Part shown: one piece after another, positions 33,538 to 46,000 of the stretch
Layout of the letters: each line of letters opens with the position of its first letter
How positions within the stretch are numbered: position 1 is the stretch's first letter
NCBI RefSeq assembly: GCF_958298935.1
Contig: NC_084931.1
Coordinates: 21,417,334 to 21,481,333, forward strand
Length of the DNA: 64,000 nucleotides
Origin: Phragmites australis
Taxonomy: Eukaryota > Streptophyta > Magnoliopsida > Poales > Poaceae
Direction: 5' to 3'
Notes under the pieces: generated by a model
Seen by the model: the letters and a program-made list of their open reading frames with translations, nothing else
What the model was told of the DNA's origin: nothing
Databases searched by the model: none
Made by a program: the position numbers and the translations under genes

Positions 33538-36340
33538 TCAGTCCTTTTCGTAGGTGATCATGCAAGCTCTCAGAAGATTTTCCAAGATCTGGTTTAGTCT
33601 TTCACTCTGACCATCAGTTTGTGGGTGGTAAGCAGAGCTAAAATTCAGCTTAGTTCCCAGGGAAGTGTGCAAATTCTTCCAGAACCTTGATGTAAACTTG
33701 GGGTCTCTATTGGAGATGATCCTACTAGGAACTCCATGTAGCCTCAGGATATTGTCAATATACAAGACTACCAACATGTCTCTACCATAGGTTGTCTTGG
33801 TCGGTATGAAGTGGGCTATTTTTTTTAGACGATCCACTATAACCCATGTAGAGTCGTTACCCTTATGAGTTCTGGGTAGTCCAACTATGAAATCCATACC
33901 GATTTCATACCATTTCTATGTTGGGATCTGTAATAGTTGCAGCAGTTCTGCTGGTTTTTGGTGCTCTGCTTTAACCCTTTGATAGGTGTCACATCGAGCG
34001 ACAAACCCTGCTATACCAATCTTTATTCATGTCCACCAATATTTGGTCCTCAGGTATGTGAACAACTTGGTACATCCAGGATGAATGGAATAAGGGGAGT
34101 TGTGGGCTTCATCCTTGATAAACTCCATAAAATTTTCTTGCTCCGGTACACATAACTGATCCTTATACCACATAGTTCCTTGTTGATCTACTTTGAACCC
34201 TGGTGCTTTATTTAAATCAAGAATATTCTTGATTTCCAGAATCTCTTCATCTTTTGATTGGGCCTCATAAATTTTATCCTCCAGTGTTGGATGTACCACT
34301 AGAGTGTGAACTTGTACCATAGAGTATTCATATGTCAATCAAAACTGACTCCACAAACTTTGGTAACTCCAACTTCAACTTTGATTTTATTAATAACTAC
34401 TTATGAGACCCTTTTTTTGGCACATACCCCTTATCTCAAGTTTTTATCAAACCAATCCATTGCCTTGAGTTATGTGTATATTCAGATGTTGCATCTCCAT
34501 GAACAATTCTAGTATTAACTCTTGAACTAGAAGATTATTGAATTAAGCTTTCTTGCACAAGGCATCAACTACAACATTAGCCTTGTCTGGGTGATACTGG
34601 ATACTTAGATTATAATCCTTTATCAATTCCAACCATATTTGTTGCCTCAGATTCAACTATGATTATGTGAAAATATATTTAAGGCCCTTGTGATCTGTAT
34701 AGACTTCACACTTATTCCCTAGAAGATAGTGTCTCTATATCTTTAGTGCACGTACAACTGTTGCTAAGTCCAAGTCATTGGTTGGATAATTTTGTTCATG
34801 CTGATTTAGTTATTAGAATGCATAAGCCACAACCTTGCTATCTTGCATTAGTACACAACCTAAACCTTGACGAGACTCATCACAATAGACCACAAAGTCT
34901 TTCTGGATATCTGACAACTTTAGCACTAGAGCGGTAGTCAGTCTCTTCTTGAGTTCTTGGAAACTCTTCTTACAAGCTTTATTCCATTCAAACTTGGTGT
35001 CTTTCTGAAGGAGCTTGGTCATTGGTCTAGCCAATTTGGAAAATCCCTCAATAAACTTACGGTAATAACCTGCCAATCCAAGGAAACTTTTGATTTCTGA
35101 GATATTGATTGGTTTAATCTAGTCAACCACTGCTTCAACTTTTGAAGGGTCCATTGATACTCCTTCTGCTATTAAAACATGACCAAGAAATGTCACTTCT
35201 TGAAGCCAAAACTCACACTTTCTGAATTTGGCGTAGAGCTGATGTGTTCTTAGCCTTTCCATAACCACCCTAAGATGTTGTTTGTGCTCTTCGGCACTCT
35301 TTGGGTAGATAAGAATATCATCAATAAACACTGTCACAAACCTGTCCAGTTCTCCCATGAATACCTTATTCATCAGATTCATGAAGTATGTCAGGGCATT
35401 TGTCAGCCCAAATGACATGACTGTAAACTTATGCAATCCATACCTTGTTACAAATGCGATCTTCTGAATATCACTCTTCCTGATCTTTAACTGGTAGTAT
35501 CCTGACCTCTATCTATCTTTGAGAAATACTAGGCTCCTCTTAGCTGATTGAACAAATCATCGATTCTGGGTAGCGGGTACTTATTCTTGATGGTCATTTC
35601 ATTCAAGGAACGGTAATCAACGCACATCTTTTAGCTCCTATCTTTCTTCACTACAAACAAAACTGGTGATCCCCATGGTGAAGAACTAGGTCTAATAAAT
35701 CCGCTTGCTTGTAATTATCTGATCTACTCATTCAATAACTCCAGTTCATTGACTGTAATTCTATATGGTTTCTTGGCAATCGGAGCTGTTCCGGGTAAGA
35801 GATCAATAATGAACTCTATGTCACGGTCTGGTGGCATACCAGGTAATTCCTCTAGGAATACATCTAGATATTCACATATAACTGGCACATCTTCTATTTC
35901 ATGGGCATATAAATTGCATACCATTGAGTCATATTTGAGTCCTTTTAGGCTCAAAGTCTACCTTAATTCCTTTGTGATTGACTAGGTAACCTTTCTGCTG
36001 GCACAAGCTATATTGCCCTCGTGCTCAGTTAACCAATCTATTCCTAAGATGACATCTATTCCATTGAAATTCAGAATAACTAGGTTTGCCAAGAACTCTA
36101 CCCCACTTAAACGGAGTTTAACTCTGGGGCATCCTAGACGACACCATATAATTCACGTAGGGGATTGAATAAGCTTAGGTTTCTTAAGAACCACAGATGG
36201 CAACTTATGAAGTGCAGCAAACTTTGAACAAATAGATGAATGCAAAGCTCTAAAATCAAATAAGACTGTTGGAAGGGTTGAGTTGACAGGGAACTCACCG
36301 AGTATGACTTCCGGTGCTTCCTATGCTTCCTGCACGTCAA
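33538..36340 (-). pseudogene. Gypsy pol: protease to integrase, broken and truncated
   Basis: The protease region near 36270 reads FDFRALHSS where DSGATHS is usual, so the active site is lost. Reverse transcriptase keeps its catalytic box as VFIDDILIY (about 35315-35340), with [13 protein letters not shown] before it and [14 protein letters not shown] after it. RNase H begins [14 protein letters not shown] (about 34880). Integrase has the HH..CC finger (about 34130-33990), MDFIVGLPRTHKG, then ISNRDPKFTSRFW with Asn at the position usually held by a catalytic Asp, and HPQTDGQSERLNQ. The frame ends at LLRACMITYEKD (33538). Several stops (for example around 35725, 35115) break it. Confidence 0.9.
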
Positions 36341-36439
36341 TGTGGTTCATGCGGCCTCGCCTATAGTTTCATGACTATCCAATTGACTGGTTCCCTCCTC
36401 ATCCTGCTCCTACTGCTAGGGCTTTAGAGGTTGAATGGA

Positions 36440-37249
36440 CTGGAGCATTGCTCCTGTTGGCATTGAGGCAATCTTTCATGTAGTGGCCTGGCTGATGGCA
36501 GATATAGCATGTCCTTTGCGTATTTGTTAGAGTTGGAATGCTACTTTGCTGGGAGTGCCCTGTGTTAGAATTGTGGGGAGCTGATGCTACTGTGCGGGAT
36601 GTGGATCCCAGAGTCTAATATTGTATAGTTTGTTGTTGCTAGTAGTGGTACTTCTGGCGCTGGTTCTGTCTTTGCCCTTGGAACCTATTGTCATGCTGTC
36701 TTTGGTCAGAGAACTTTCTCTTCCTTTCTACCTCTATGGGTGCACGAGCCTCTTCTAAATGGATGGTCCTATTCATCTGGGTATTAAAGTTAGGGTAGAT
36801 GACAGGTACAAGTTGGACATATAAGCTACACTGTAGTCCTTTCTTGAAGCGATCCTATTTCTTTTTGTTGGTTGATACGTCTTCCAGTGCATAGTGGGAC
36901 AGATAGATGAACTTTTTGATGTATTGGTTTACTGTCATTGATCCTTATTTTAGGCTACATAATTCGTCAACCTTCATTTCTATGGTCCCTTTCGGTACAT
37001 GGTATTTCCGAAACTGCTTGTAGAATTCCTCCCAAGTGATGCATCAACATCCACTGATGCTTTGTAGTAGTTCTCCCACCATTCTGCGGTTGATCCAGTG
37101 AGTTGATGGGCAGTAAGATTCACTCTTTTTTTACCTCCACAGTTGATGACCTTGAGCTTTCTTATGATGGTCCTGAGCCAATCATCAGCCGCTAAAAGGT
37201 CTTCGATGCTGTCAAAGGTTGGAGGTTTGATCGTCATAAACTCTGACAT
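36440..37249 (-). pseudogene. Gypsy gag with CCHC zinc knuckle, broken
   Basis: The minus frame from 37249 reads PPTFDSIEDLLAADDWLRTI and GSTAEWWENYY, the conserved gag capsid blocks. Further left, at 36509-36468, it has the knuckle CYICHQPGHYMKDC. Frameshifts and stops lie between. The gene would encode the particle-forming Gag protein. Confidence 0.85.
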
Positions 37250-38559
37250 CTTGTTCTAAGGTCCAACACCATAACCTCGGTTATTGTTTCCTGCTTGTGC
37301 TATGGCCTCTAGTAGGCGGGTTTGATTGGCCATTACTGCCACTAAGTCATTAGCCGGTGGTGGGGGCAGTGGTGTTCCTTAACTGTTGCGACGACTTTGC
37401 TGGACTTCCTACTCATTTGGTTCCCAATCGGGTTAGGAGTTGGCAACCCTGCCTGTACCTTTTCCTTGGTCCGTAGCAGCCCTCTCTCTGGATATCATCG
37501 TGCTTCCTTGTTTCAGATCCACCCTCGGGGGCTATGATGGTGAGGGCCCGCTGACATTGTTGCTGAAGGCGAGATGACTGCCTAGATGACTCAATCTGCT
37601 CTCTGAAGCTAAGAGAGGAAGCAAGAGATAAGGCTACAAGATTATGGAAAAGCAAGATAGAAGCAGGGCAATCCTGCCAGTCACCAATGAAAAATACAAA
37701 CAAAAGCAACCGAACACAAGGGTACAAGCAACATGTATTAAACAAACCTAGGACCTTCTCCACTAGGCCACTAAAACAAAAGTTTTAGTCTAGTAGATAA
37801 CAAAAGCATGCTCACAGAGCATTAGACCACAGGATTATCTACAACAAAAGCAACTAGACCTACTCCAATTAGTAACTTGCCATGACATGTTATCCTCAAG
37901 CGTCGTCTGCGGACCTGCCAGCGGCGTTGTCAGCAGTTGACTCAATAGGTGAGAGGGTTCCTACTAGTGTCGGGGTAGAAGCGGGGTCAGAGATCCTGTC
38001 AGCATTGTGGTTACTAACAACCTCATGCTCGCTAGGGTCCTCCTCCTCGGAGTTATCGACTGACAGCTCCATGTCTCCATCCTTAATCAGCTCGGTGGGA
38101 ACCAAACCTACTCTAGCGGCTGGGACTAGCGAGGGACCAATCCTACCATCTGCTATGGTTGCCACAATATGCACCACGAGAAGAGGAACACCTGATATAA
38201 TGATGTGGTAGGTATGACACGCAGGTAACCAGAAGGTGCTCTTTCTAGCAGTTCATCTGACTCGGGAGCCATCTAGGGCATTCTGCCTGTTGAGATCCCT
38301 GAGATGTGCCTGTATGGTTCTTTTCCATCCTCAATGGCTCCTTACCGCGGTGTCCTCAGCAAATACGGCTTGGACTCAGACTTGGTCTAGCATCACACAG
38401 GGAGCTTTCTCTTGTGTCTCTGACTCCTCTCCCCTCTGGTGACTAGCTTCGAACAGCTGGTAGTTCACATCGTGCATGTGCTCCAAGGTGTGGAGGTACT
38501 GTGTCGTAACGGCTACGGTGGTGTCGTCGTCCTTCTCCTCCTATCCTGCATCCTCCATG

Positions 38560-38940
38560 GCGGTTAGGCGTTCACACCAAACGGCTCGCTAACCAACGAC
38601 AGCTGGAAAGTGCCTCATGAGAGTGTGTGCCCGCTTCTCTGACGCGCCTCCCATATAAGTACTGCAATGCCTTGTAAGCCTCCAGCTGGTACATGTTAGG
38701 GTACCGTACTTCGGTGGTGTTGATGTGCCACGACTGCCAGCTTGAGTTCCTAGGGCAATCGAAGACCTGTTGAAGTACTTGGCACTTATGGGAGCCATCC
38801 TTGTCATACTCCTGCCTAGTGTACTCTGGGTATCGGGTGTACCCCAAGCGGCAACAAGCTTCCTACAGTAACTTGGAAAAGCCCTTTCACTTGCAGACAA
38901 TGCATTGTGTTTCAGTCCTCATCTTTCATCTGTCGGAGGA
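38560..38940 (-). pseudogene. Extra ORF between PBS and gag in the truncated gypsy element
   Basis: The minus frame 38847-38572 reads GYTRYPEYTRQEY, then 'INTTEVRYPNMYQLEAYKAL', with a C-terminal region continuing toward 38300 that includes stops. Its position, size and the pattern 'EY..(20-30)..Y.(E/D)A..AL..LY' resemble the pre-gag ORF of the plus-strand gypsy element at 11962-12345. Function is unknown. The overlapping frame 38900-38589 is a shadow. Confidence 0.5.
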
Positions 38941-39083
38941 AGGAGATGGCTTAGAACTAGCATAAAAGAGGTTTCAAAAGCGAAAAGATAGAAGGTAAGT
39001 GCTGAAGAAGTTTTGACAATATAGTTTTATAAAACTAAGCAACAACAAACACATCTATCCTAAGGTCGTGTTCTACAACCAAG

Positions 39084-39099
39084 CATGTCTCTGATACCA
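39084..39099 (-). promoter_or_regulatory. Primer-binding site (initiator tRNA-Met type)
   Basis: The reverse complement reads 'tggtatcagagacatg', an excellent match to the plant retroelement primer-binding consensus. It lies six bases inside the LTR border, fixing both the LTR end and the minus orientation. Confidence 0.85.
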
Positions 39100-39105
39100 C
39101 TTCAG

Positions 39106-42100
39106 TAAGACCCCTTTTTCGGGATCTCCTATGCCTCCTATATCAGTCCCTAGATCAAGTAGTTGATACGCATAGTATAATAGTTGCAGTATCACAATCG
39201 AACTTCATATATAAAATATTAAGGTTGCAGAGTACAAAATGTTACAAACCATATTGTATAATACAAACTTGGCCTAACGGCCAACGAAAGCACAGCGGAA
39301 GACAACGACCCAAAGGCACAAGTAACTAGGGTGCGAACGTGACTTCTAAGTCTACTCTTTATTCTCACCTCCTCCAGTGAAGTCAGCTTCAGTTTCCTCA
39401 TCTGAATGATAGCAAGAGTGAGTACAGAAGGCACTCAGCAAGCCCAATAGTACTTAAAGTGCTTGATAGATGTATAAAGGTAATTCAAGGATAAGGCTTT
39501 ACAGTTTAGTTTTGAGTGTAAAACAGTTTATGCGGGGACTCAATTGTATTATTTATTATCAATTTTTAAACAGTTTGAAGTAGTTCAAAACCAGGTAACA
39601 AGTTATATCTGGGAGTTTTTTTTATCCTAGAAGGGGTTACACCTCACTTCGCAGTCTCTATCATCACATTTGGTGTACCTCTAGTACCGCACAAATCCTA
39701 GCGGATTTAGCCAGCAACCTCATCTCACAAACATCTAGTCCACACACTCACTCATAAAGACAAGCATCCGAAGTCTACTAAAAAGGTTCTGCCTTCGCAT
39801 GTCCATGACTGTGGACCCGGCTATTCGAACAGGTTTACACTCTGAAGAGGTTGTACACTGCACCCACACGATATGCTCATCGTCCAACCGTTGCAAGCAG
39901 AGGAGCGAATCATACTGAGATACTTCAATCACCTTTCCTATCACGCTTTTCTACGAGACACCCTAAGTACTAGAGACCTTGTACTAAATGTCAGGTTCCA
40001 TTTTTAAGCATTTGCTGGTCTCTGCACATTCAAATAGAAGGACAGATAGTCACTTGACTTTTCATTTCTCTCAGCCTCCTAGTATGATGCCCAACCCAGT
40101 CTGGTAAAAGAAAAGTCAAGTCCTGCCCATACAAGATGCATGGTTGCACTAGGGTGACTTAAGCATGGCGGCGAAATATCTCGGTCCTTAAGAGGCCAGG
40201 ATAGGCATCTTCTAGCAATGAATACCACAAAGGTAACTCAAGCCCCTAAGAGCATCCTCGTCTAAAGTGCTACTCTACCTGCCCCCGACAAAACAGTTTT
40301 CACCCATTTTTACACACCACCCGCTATATCCCACACGACATCAAGGATCTCACCACCATCATGGAACTCACAACCATTAAGGATTCATGGTATATGAGTT
40401 AGCATTGGTAACGATCAAGTGATATCTCCGAAGAGATGTATTTTGAAAGCGATGTCTCTAAGGAGACATATTCAATCCTAAGCATGCCAGATATTAAGGC
40501 ATCATCCGACGTTAATATAGATAACGACAAGTAAATCTTAGGGTGATATGTCTTCTGGATGATAACATTTAAGGCATGATAATTGTTTGATAGGATTAAC
40601 TACTTTAAGCAGTTGAAAGCACAATACCTAGTACATGCGATAATAAGTTTAGTTTTTTAGTTGATCATGTAGATTATTTGAATGCATAGGTTTAATATGA
40701 TCAAGGAGATAGGACTTGTCTTCTATGATGTTCACCTCTAAGCCCTGGTCATAATCAGGATCCTCCGGGCTCCTGATGCTTCCTGCGCAGCACTCACAAA
40801 ACTCCACTAGTTCTGCAATGAGATTACGATCAATAACGAACTATACTAGAGAAGAATCAAACAACACCATCCAGAAAGCTAAATGAGCCCTAATGGATAT
40901 CACACTGTGATTGATAGGCAGATCTCAAATTTAGATGAATTTCGACGAAAGAATCGGTGAAATCAGAGCCAGAACGGAGAAGTTATGACTCACGGAAGAT
41001 TTAATCTAAAATTAAATGGAGAAATATGAAATGGCAATTTTCATGGGTGGGGTCAACTAAACAGTAACTTAGGTTGGGCCAAATATGGGCTTGGGCCTGG
41101 GCCTCATAGTGTTAGGTTGCACAATGGTTAGCCCACTCAGGTCGGGCCGGCTGGTGTTGTGGCCTATGGTAGTTAGGCCAACCCACTAGGGCACGACCAC
41201 GGCTGGCTAGGCTAGCCTGTAGGCCGACGGCGCATGGGCCGAGCCACGACTTGCCTTGGTTGAGCTACGTGGCATGGGAGCAGGTCGAGCCATGCGCGTG
41301 CGTGCGCGCGGGCGCGCCAGTAGAGCAAAGCGGCGAAGGAAGAGTGACGATGAGCAATCGCGGCAAAGACACGCTAGATGGCTCGCTGGACTTGCACTCC
41401 CGCCTGCGACTCACAAAGAGAAACGGTTGTTGGACCTCTACATGTGACAGGTATTCTGTTTGGGGGCTTACCGCCAGCTAATGGTGACTGGAGCAGCATC
41501 AAACGGTGGCCAGAGTGAAGCTAGGTGGCAGAACTCAGCTAGAGCCATAGAGAAGAGGAAAGGGAGGCAGGTTTAATCGGCTCAAGGTTCCTACGGGTGC
41601 AACATGATGCGGGGAATTTGGCCAAGGGTTCCAAGGGCTGATGGCCAGACTGTGGCCTGGCCGATAGCGTGCGGGTGAGGTACAGCGGCGCTTAGTCACC
41701 TTGGAGGGGCGCGCCGGTGTCGGTCCAAAGGAAAAACAACACACGCAATTGAAAGGGGAGGGCAAGGGGAAGCTCACCAAGCTCGGAGTGGGAGAGGAAA
41801 AGGACGGTGGTTGGCAGTGGCGTCTACATGTCTCCGATGTGCGCGTGCTCCAGTCCAGCTTTTGGGCAAGGTAGGGGCAGCACTGAGACGACGGGGAGCT
41901 CTTGCTACTCCTCGACTGCTTGCGGGGGGAGAAACAGTGATGACGGAGCTACAACAGCGAGCAATGGTGACGACAGTGGTGTTTTGGTGGTGGCGAGGCT
42001 GGGAAATAGAGGAGGGGAGACCGGGCTACTCTATTTATAGAGGGAGGGGGATGAGCAGAGAGGTGGTGCGAAAATCCGTGACATCACGCTGTCGTCGGTG

Positions 42101-42112
42101 AGTAGCGCGGTG
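39106..42112 (-). repeat. LTR copy B (5' LTR) of the large-LTR gypsy family
   Basis: It aligns with 6099-9068 over its length. The alignable part ends near 42112 only because copy A is cut there. The true right end lies somewhere between 42112 and about 42327 ('cagcaca' is a plausible terminus). GC-rich open frames at 41251-42101 are LTR sequence, not genes. This LTR lies roughly 0.75-1 kb upstream of the NADK1 start codon. Confidence 0.8.
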
Positions 42113-42327
42113 ATGAGGTGGCGGGGCGGCGCCCACCTTAATTCCCGCGTCATGGCCACACTGCACCGGTCATGCGCGTATGAGAGGGAAAGTCGCGGGT
42201 GTCAGGTGGCTCGGTTGCGCGCAGAGAGATTAGAGAGAGGGGAGAGAGAATGAAAGTGCGGAGACAGCAAGAAAGCCACTGGCGAATTGATTGTGCCGCC
42301 TATCACGATGACGGGGCGGACAGCACA

Positions 42328-42353
42328 GTCTCCTAAATCGAACACAAGTACAC
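42328..42353 (+). repeat. 26-bp direct repeat, copy 1
   Basis: 'gtctcctaaatcgaacacaa' followed by 'gtacac' recurs exactly at 42971-42996, inside the presumed NADK1 leader, 643 bp away. Flanking bases do not match, so the repeat is exactly 26 bp. Confidence 0.9.
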
Positions 42354-42568
42354 AATCTTCTACACTCGGTGTTTGAGATACCGAATTCAGATGCTAAATT
42401 TACAAATACTGATATGTTATCTATTTTAACAAATACGGTGACGTCTGATGTCTATTTTTAATTTTTTTTCTTCCAAATACCAGCTCTCTCTCCTGTTTAG
42501 GCCCCAATACTAGCTCTCTGTGTAGTTGTCTTTTTTGGCCGAAATACCAGCTCTCTGTGTAGTTGGTA

Positions 42569-42757
42569 CTCCATTCGGACCAAAATCCATTTAAGTTTAT
42601 CTTAAGTCAAATTTGTTTGCATTTGACTATCGACAGCTAAAAATATATTTATAATATATAACTTTTTTATTCGAAATAATATATTTTATATTAATCAAAA
42701 TATCACGTTAGATACTGTGTCGATATCTAATAGATTTATATTTAAGACGAGAGGGAG
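42569..42757. mobile_element. Stowaway-like MITE, 189 bp
   Basis: The left end 'ctccattcggac' and right end 'gacgagagggag' form inverted repeats close to the Stowaway consensus CTCCCTCCGTCC, and both are flanked by TA (42567-42568 and 42758-42759), the Tc1/mariner target duplication. The interior is AT-rich and non-coding, as usual for the family. It lies about 320 bp upstream of the NADK1 start codon. Confidence 0.8.
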
Positions 42758-42759
42758 TA

Positions 42760-43080
42760 CTCAGGAGTCACTGCGCGATGGGCTCAACACTCTGACGCGG
42801 ACACGCGTGGAGAGGAAACGCGTCCTCACCTGCCTCCGTGCTTCCACAGTACGCCGGGCCCCACCTGTCACCTTTCCAGCAGTCGGAGCTCAACGGAATA
42901 TTTAACACAACACCCCGTGGTCCGTTCGTAACCGAACAGGGGCGGCGGTGGTGCTTCCTCCCCTCGGCTCGTCTCCTAAATCGAACACAAGTACACCACA
43001 ACCGACACTGCTTATCGGCGGGAGGAGGAAGAAGGGTTCGAGACGGCGCGACGAAGAGGAAGCAGCCGGATCGCGGCGCC
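42760..43080 (+). promoter_or_regulatory. Putative NADK1 core promoter and 5' leader
   Basis: This GC-rich segment lies between the MITE and the start codon and includes the second copy of the 26-bp repeat (42971-42996). No clear TATA box was seen. The start context 'gcgccatgtcc' suits monocot initiation. Long open frames on both strands here (for example 42768-43328 minus) reflect GC content. Confidence 0.5.
42971..42996 (+). repeat. 26-bp direct repeat, copy 2
   Basis: Exact second copy of 42328-42353, followed by 'cacaaccgac'. It lies 85 bases upstream of the NADK1 start codon, so probably within the transcript leader. Confidence 0.9.
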
Positions 43081-46000
43081 ATGTCCGCGGACGAGCTCGC
43101 GGCCGCGGGTGAGGTACGCGCGCTGCGAGATTCCCTCAGGATTTGTTCCGCGTTCTCTTCTGGATTTCGTGAGATTGGATACCCGAAAATTGTGGCCGGA
43201 TTCCGTTCGTTCGGATCAGTCTGGTTAGTACGGGTGTTGGTGCTCTCCTGGTGCTGATGGCGATTGGAATTGCAGCGTTTTTTTATAACCGTTTTGGGGC
43301 ACGGTGCAGCGATCCGTAGCATTAGCACGGTGAATTTTGGTGGAAATTTAGGTTCAGATCAGGGCTTGGGTAATGCGTCAGTATGAAGTGTCACACCATG
43401 TTGCTGCTCCAATGTCTCCAGGCGCCCAGGCCTGCATGGCTGGATGGCGAAGCAGGTTTAAAACAGAGCAGCTGGCCTTCTCGAAAAGAAAACAAAGCAG
43501 CTGACTTGTGCCTTTTCTATTATATTTTCCAAGAAAAATGACCACTCTTAGCCAGGACTACTAGTATTTTAGACTGGATTCAACCAACATGAAACCGCGA
43601 TGGTAGAAATGAGTAAAAAAGATGCATGCGTTAATGTTCAGTTGACATTTGAGAGAAGAATGTGTGGTGCAGTGATATTGGGCATTATCCGCCTATCAGT
43701 AAATACTGGAATTGTACCGCTCTGTTTTTTTAATAATCTGTTGATTTTGAATAGCCCGTAAAGTCTGTTATCCTAGTAAAATTTCTTATTGCCTTAATGA
43801 CGTGACTTCTGTTGCAGGTTTGTGATGAGAGAATAAACCTTAGTGTGACTACCTCACATCAAAATGAAAATGGAGACATCACCACAGTTAGTTCGGTGGA
43901 GTCAGAGAGGGCTGCTTATGCATTTATTCCTCAAACTCCTGTCAGATCAACTGATGCGCACCTTGTTGAGTTCTCAGAAGCTATGAGAAGTAATAATGCA
44001 AATACTTAGTGGCATAATTTGAAGCCTGTCACTCTACTGTCTAGTACTTATATGTATGTTACTATACTTATGTGCTTAATATGACCTACAATTTGCAAAT
44101 GGAAGCTGTTGCAAAAACGCTGCGACGAGTTGCTGAAGGGAAAGCTGCTGCTCAAGCAGAGGCTGCTGAATGGAAGCGCAAGTATGAATTAGAGATGGCA
44201 GCCAAAGAACAAATACATCATAATGTAGTCAAAGGTTTGTTTTACACACTTAGAGCTTGTGTACCTCTATTTTTTGACAGTAGTTATCGAAGTAATTAAA
44301 CTATCAGCCTTCTCTGACTCTTCTTTTATCAATTCAAAATGTACGACCCAAGAAGAAGTAGTCGATGCTTTACTTTGTCTCTTCTTTCTTTGGAAGCAAC
44401 CATTGAGTAATTGCTACCCAGACAGTCAGCCTCTGAATGCTGATCCCCCTTTCTTGTTTCTTTAGGATCAAAATTGTTCATCCCAGCCTGTAAGATATGT
44501 TTGAAGGAAACAAAATAGAAGTACACAGTGGAAGGCACAGAATACTGTGGAATCCTTTGTACGTTATAACATGTTAGATAAACAGTGGCATGTAATGCTT
44601 ATGCTTTTCCACGCTCCCCTCATCTCTAGTCTTTATCACTATCAATAGATGGAAGAATGGTGATTTTATACTTTCTAATGTTCGGTGCTTGAAAATACCA
44701 TGGGCATAACTTTTTTTAAATGAATCAAGTAGGCTGTAAACATGTGTTTCCCATTCTATTACAATGAATCTTATGAGCTAAATGCTCCAGCAGCTCACAT
44801 GAAGCTTGGTCCTCGAATTATAATCACAAGAGGATAAGATTTTAATCATTGGATCTTGGTCTTGCTGTTATTGCCATTAGCACGATAATTCTTGTTGTGA
44901 CCTAATACTGAATCTGGAACTGACCTCCAGAATCCAGGTTACCAGTCAACAAAAGGTATTGACCATGCGAGATTTATTTTGCATCATGTTATAGTGGAAA
45001 AGGTCAACCACTGATTACTATTTGTCCTCAGAAAGAATTGTAGATATATGCTGTTGCAGTTTCACATGTTTTCGCTCAAAGTAGAACTCACCAGAGAACA
45101 ATCCAGTCATTGGTATGGAAGTTGTACCTTCTGCACGTAATTCTTAATTATATTTTCACAAGAAATTGCTTAATATGGTAAATATAGTTTATTGATCCAT
45201 GCTGACAAACCTTCCAAACTACATCAAAGACATGTCCACGTTTGTGGAGAGTTGGAGATACATTAGGAATATTGGCCAGCAACTTAACAGACTGATCTCT
45301 TTCCGTTACAGTACATGTGAATTTTGACAAACAAAAAAAAAAAGGATACCTTGAACTAAACTGTAACATGTGCAGGCTGCAGTGACAGTGGGGAGGACAA
45401 GTTAGAGCATCTGGCTGGTCAGCTGACATTGGAGACTGTCTCGGTTGATCAAACAGGTTGTTGTGGAAACCATGGGATCTGTTCACATCAAATACTCCAG
45501 GAAGAATGTCCTGGACCTAACCGAAAACCAGATGACAAGATTCTTGGAAGAAAGGTATCCTTAGGGCAAGAGTATCCTTAAACGTTTACTTTCAGCTTGG
45601 ATGCTTATGACCTCACAAATGTTTTTTTTTTTGTTTATGTAGCATGGTTTGTTGCTAAGATCAACTCATTTCCAATAGTTCATCATCTAATGCTGCTGGG
45701 CTGCCTCTAAGTACCTGTTATCGCCTAGAATAATTGAAGGAAGAAAAAAAAGAATATAGAAAAATGATTAAGTTATGTTATGGTTTTGTTATGCCCGTAT
45801 GCTGATAATATTTGTCCCAGTATTTCTCTCTACTCTGTTTTTTTGTGTCGTTATTTTTTTATTTTGAATGGCACAACCCCATCTACACGGTCTTCCAGGA
45901 GACAGGGGCTGGTGTGGGATGGGGGAATCGAACCCCCGCGGTAGGGCTCCACCTTGGAGCCTAACCACTGGGCTTCTTGCCCGTCTGCTTGTCGTTATTT

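Larger units (their letters stand above)
33538..42112 (-). mobile_element. Minus-strand Ty3/gypsy element truncated in integrase
   Basis: Reading leftward from a roughly 3-kb LTR (39106-42112 or slightly beyond) there are a primer-binding site, an extra ORF, gag, protease, reverse transcriptase, RNase H and integrase. The integrase frame stops abruptly at 33538, so the pol end and adjacent 3' LTR are missing here. The LTR matches 6099-9068, which may be the displaced 3' LTR. Domain order and motifs place it in the chromovirus part of Ty3/gypsy. Confidence 0.85.

Noticed and set aside
42768..43328. 186-codon minus-strand frame opposite the NADK1 first exon
   Set aside because: It lies in a GC-rich promoter and exon 1, has no recognisable domain, and overlaps a well-supported gene on the other strand.
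45900..45985. Possible tRNA gene on the minus strand
   Set aside because: A and B boxes are present, but there is no acceptor stem or cloverleaf; the A-rich tail and target duplication identify a SINE.
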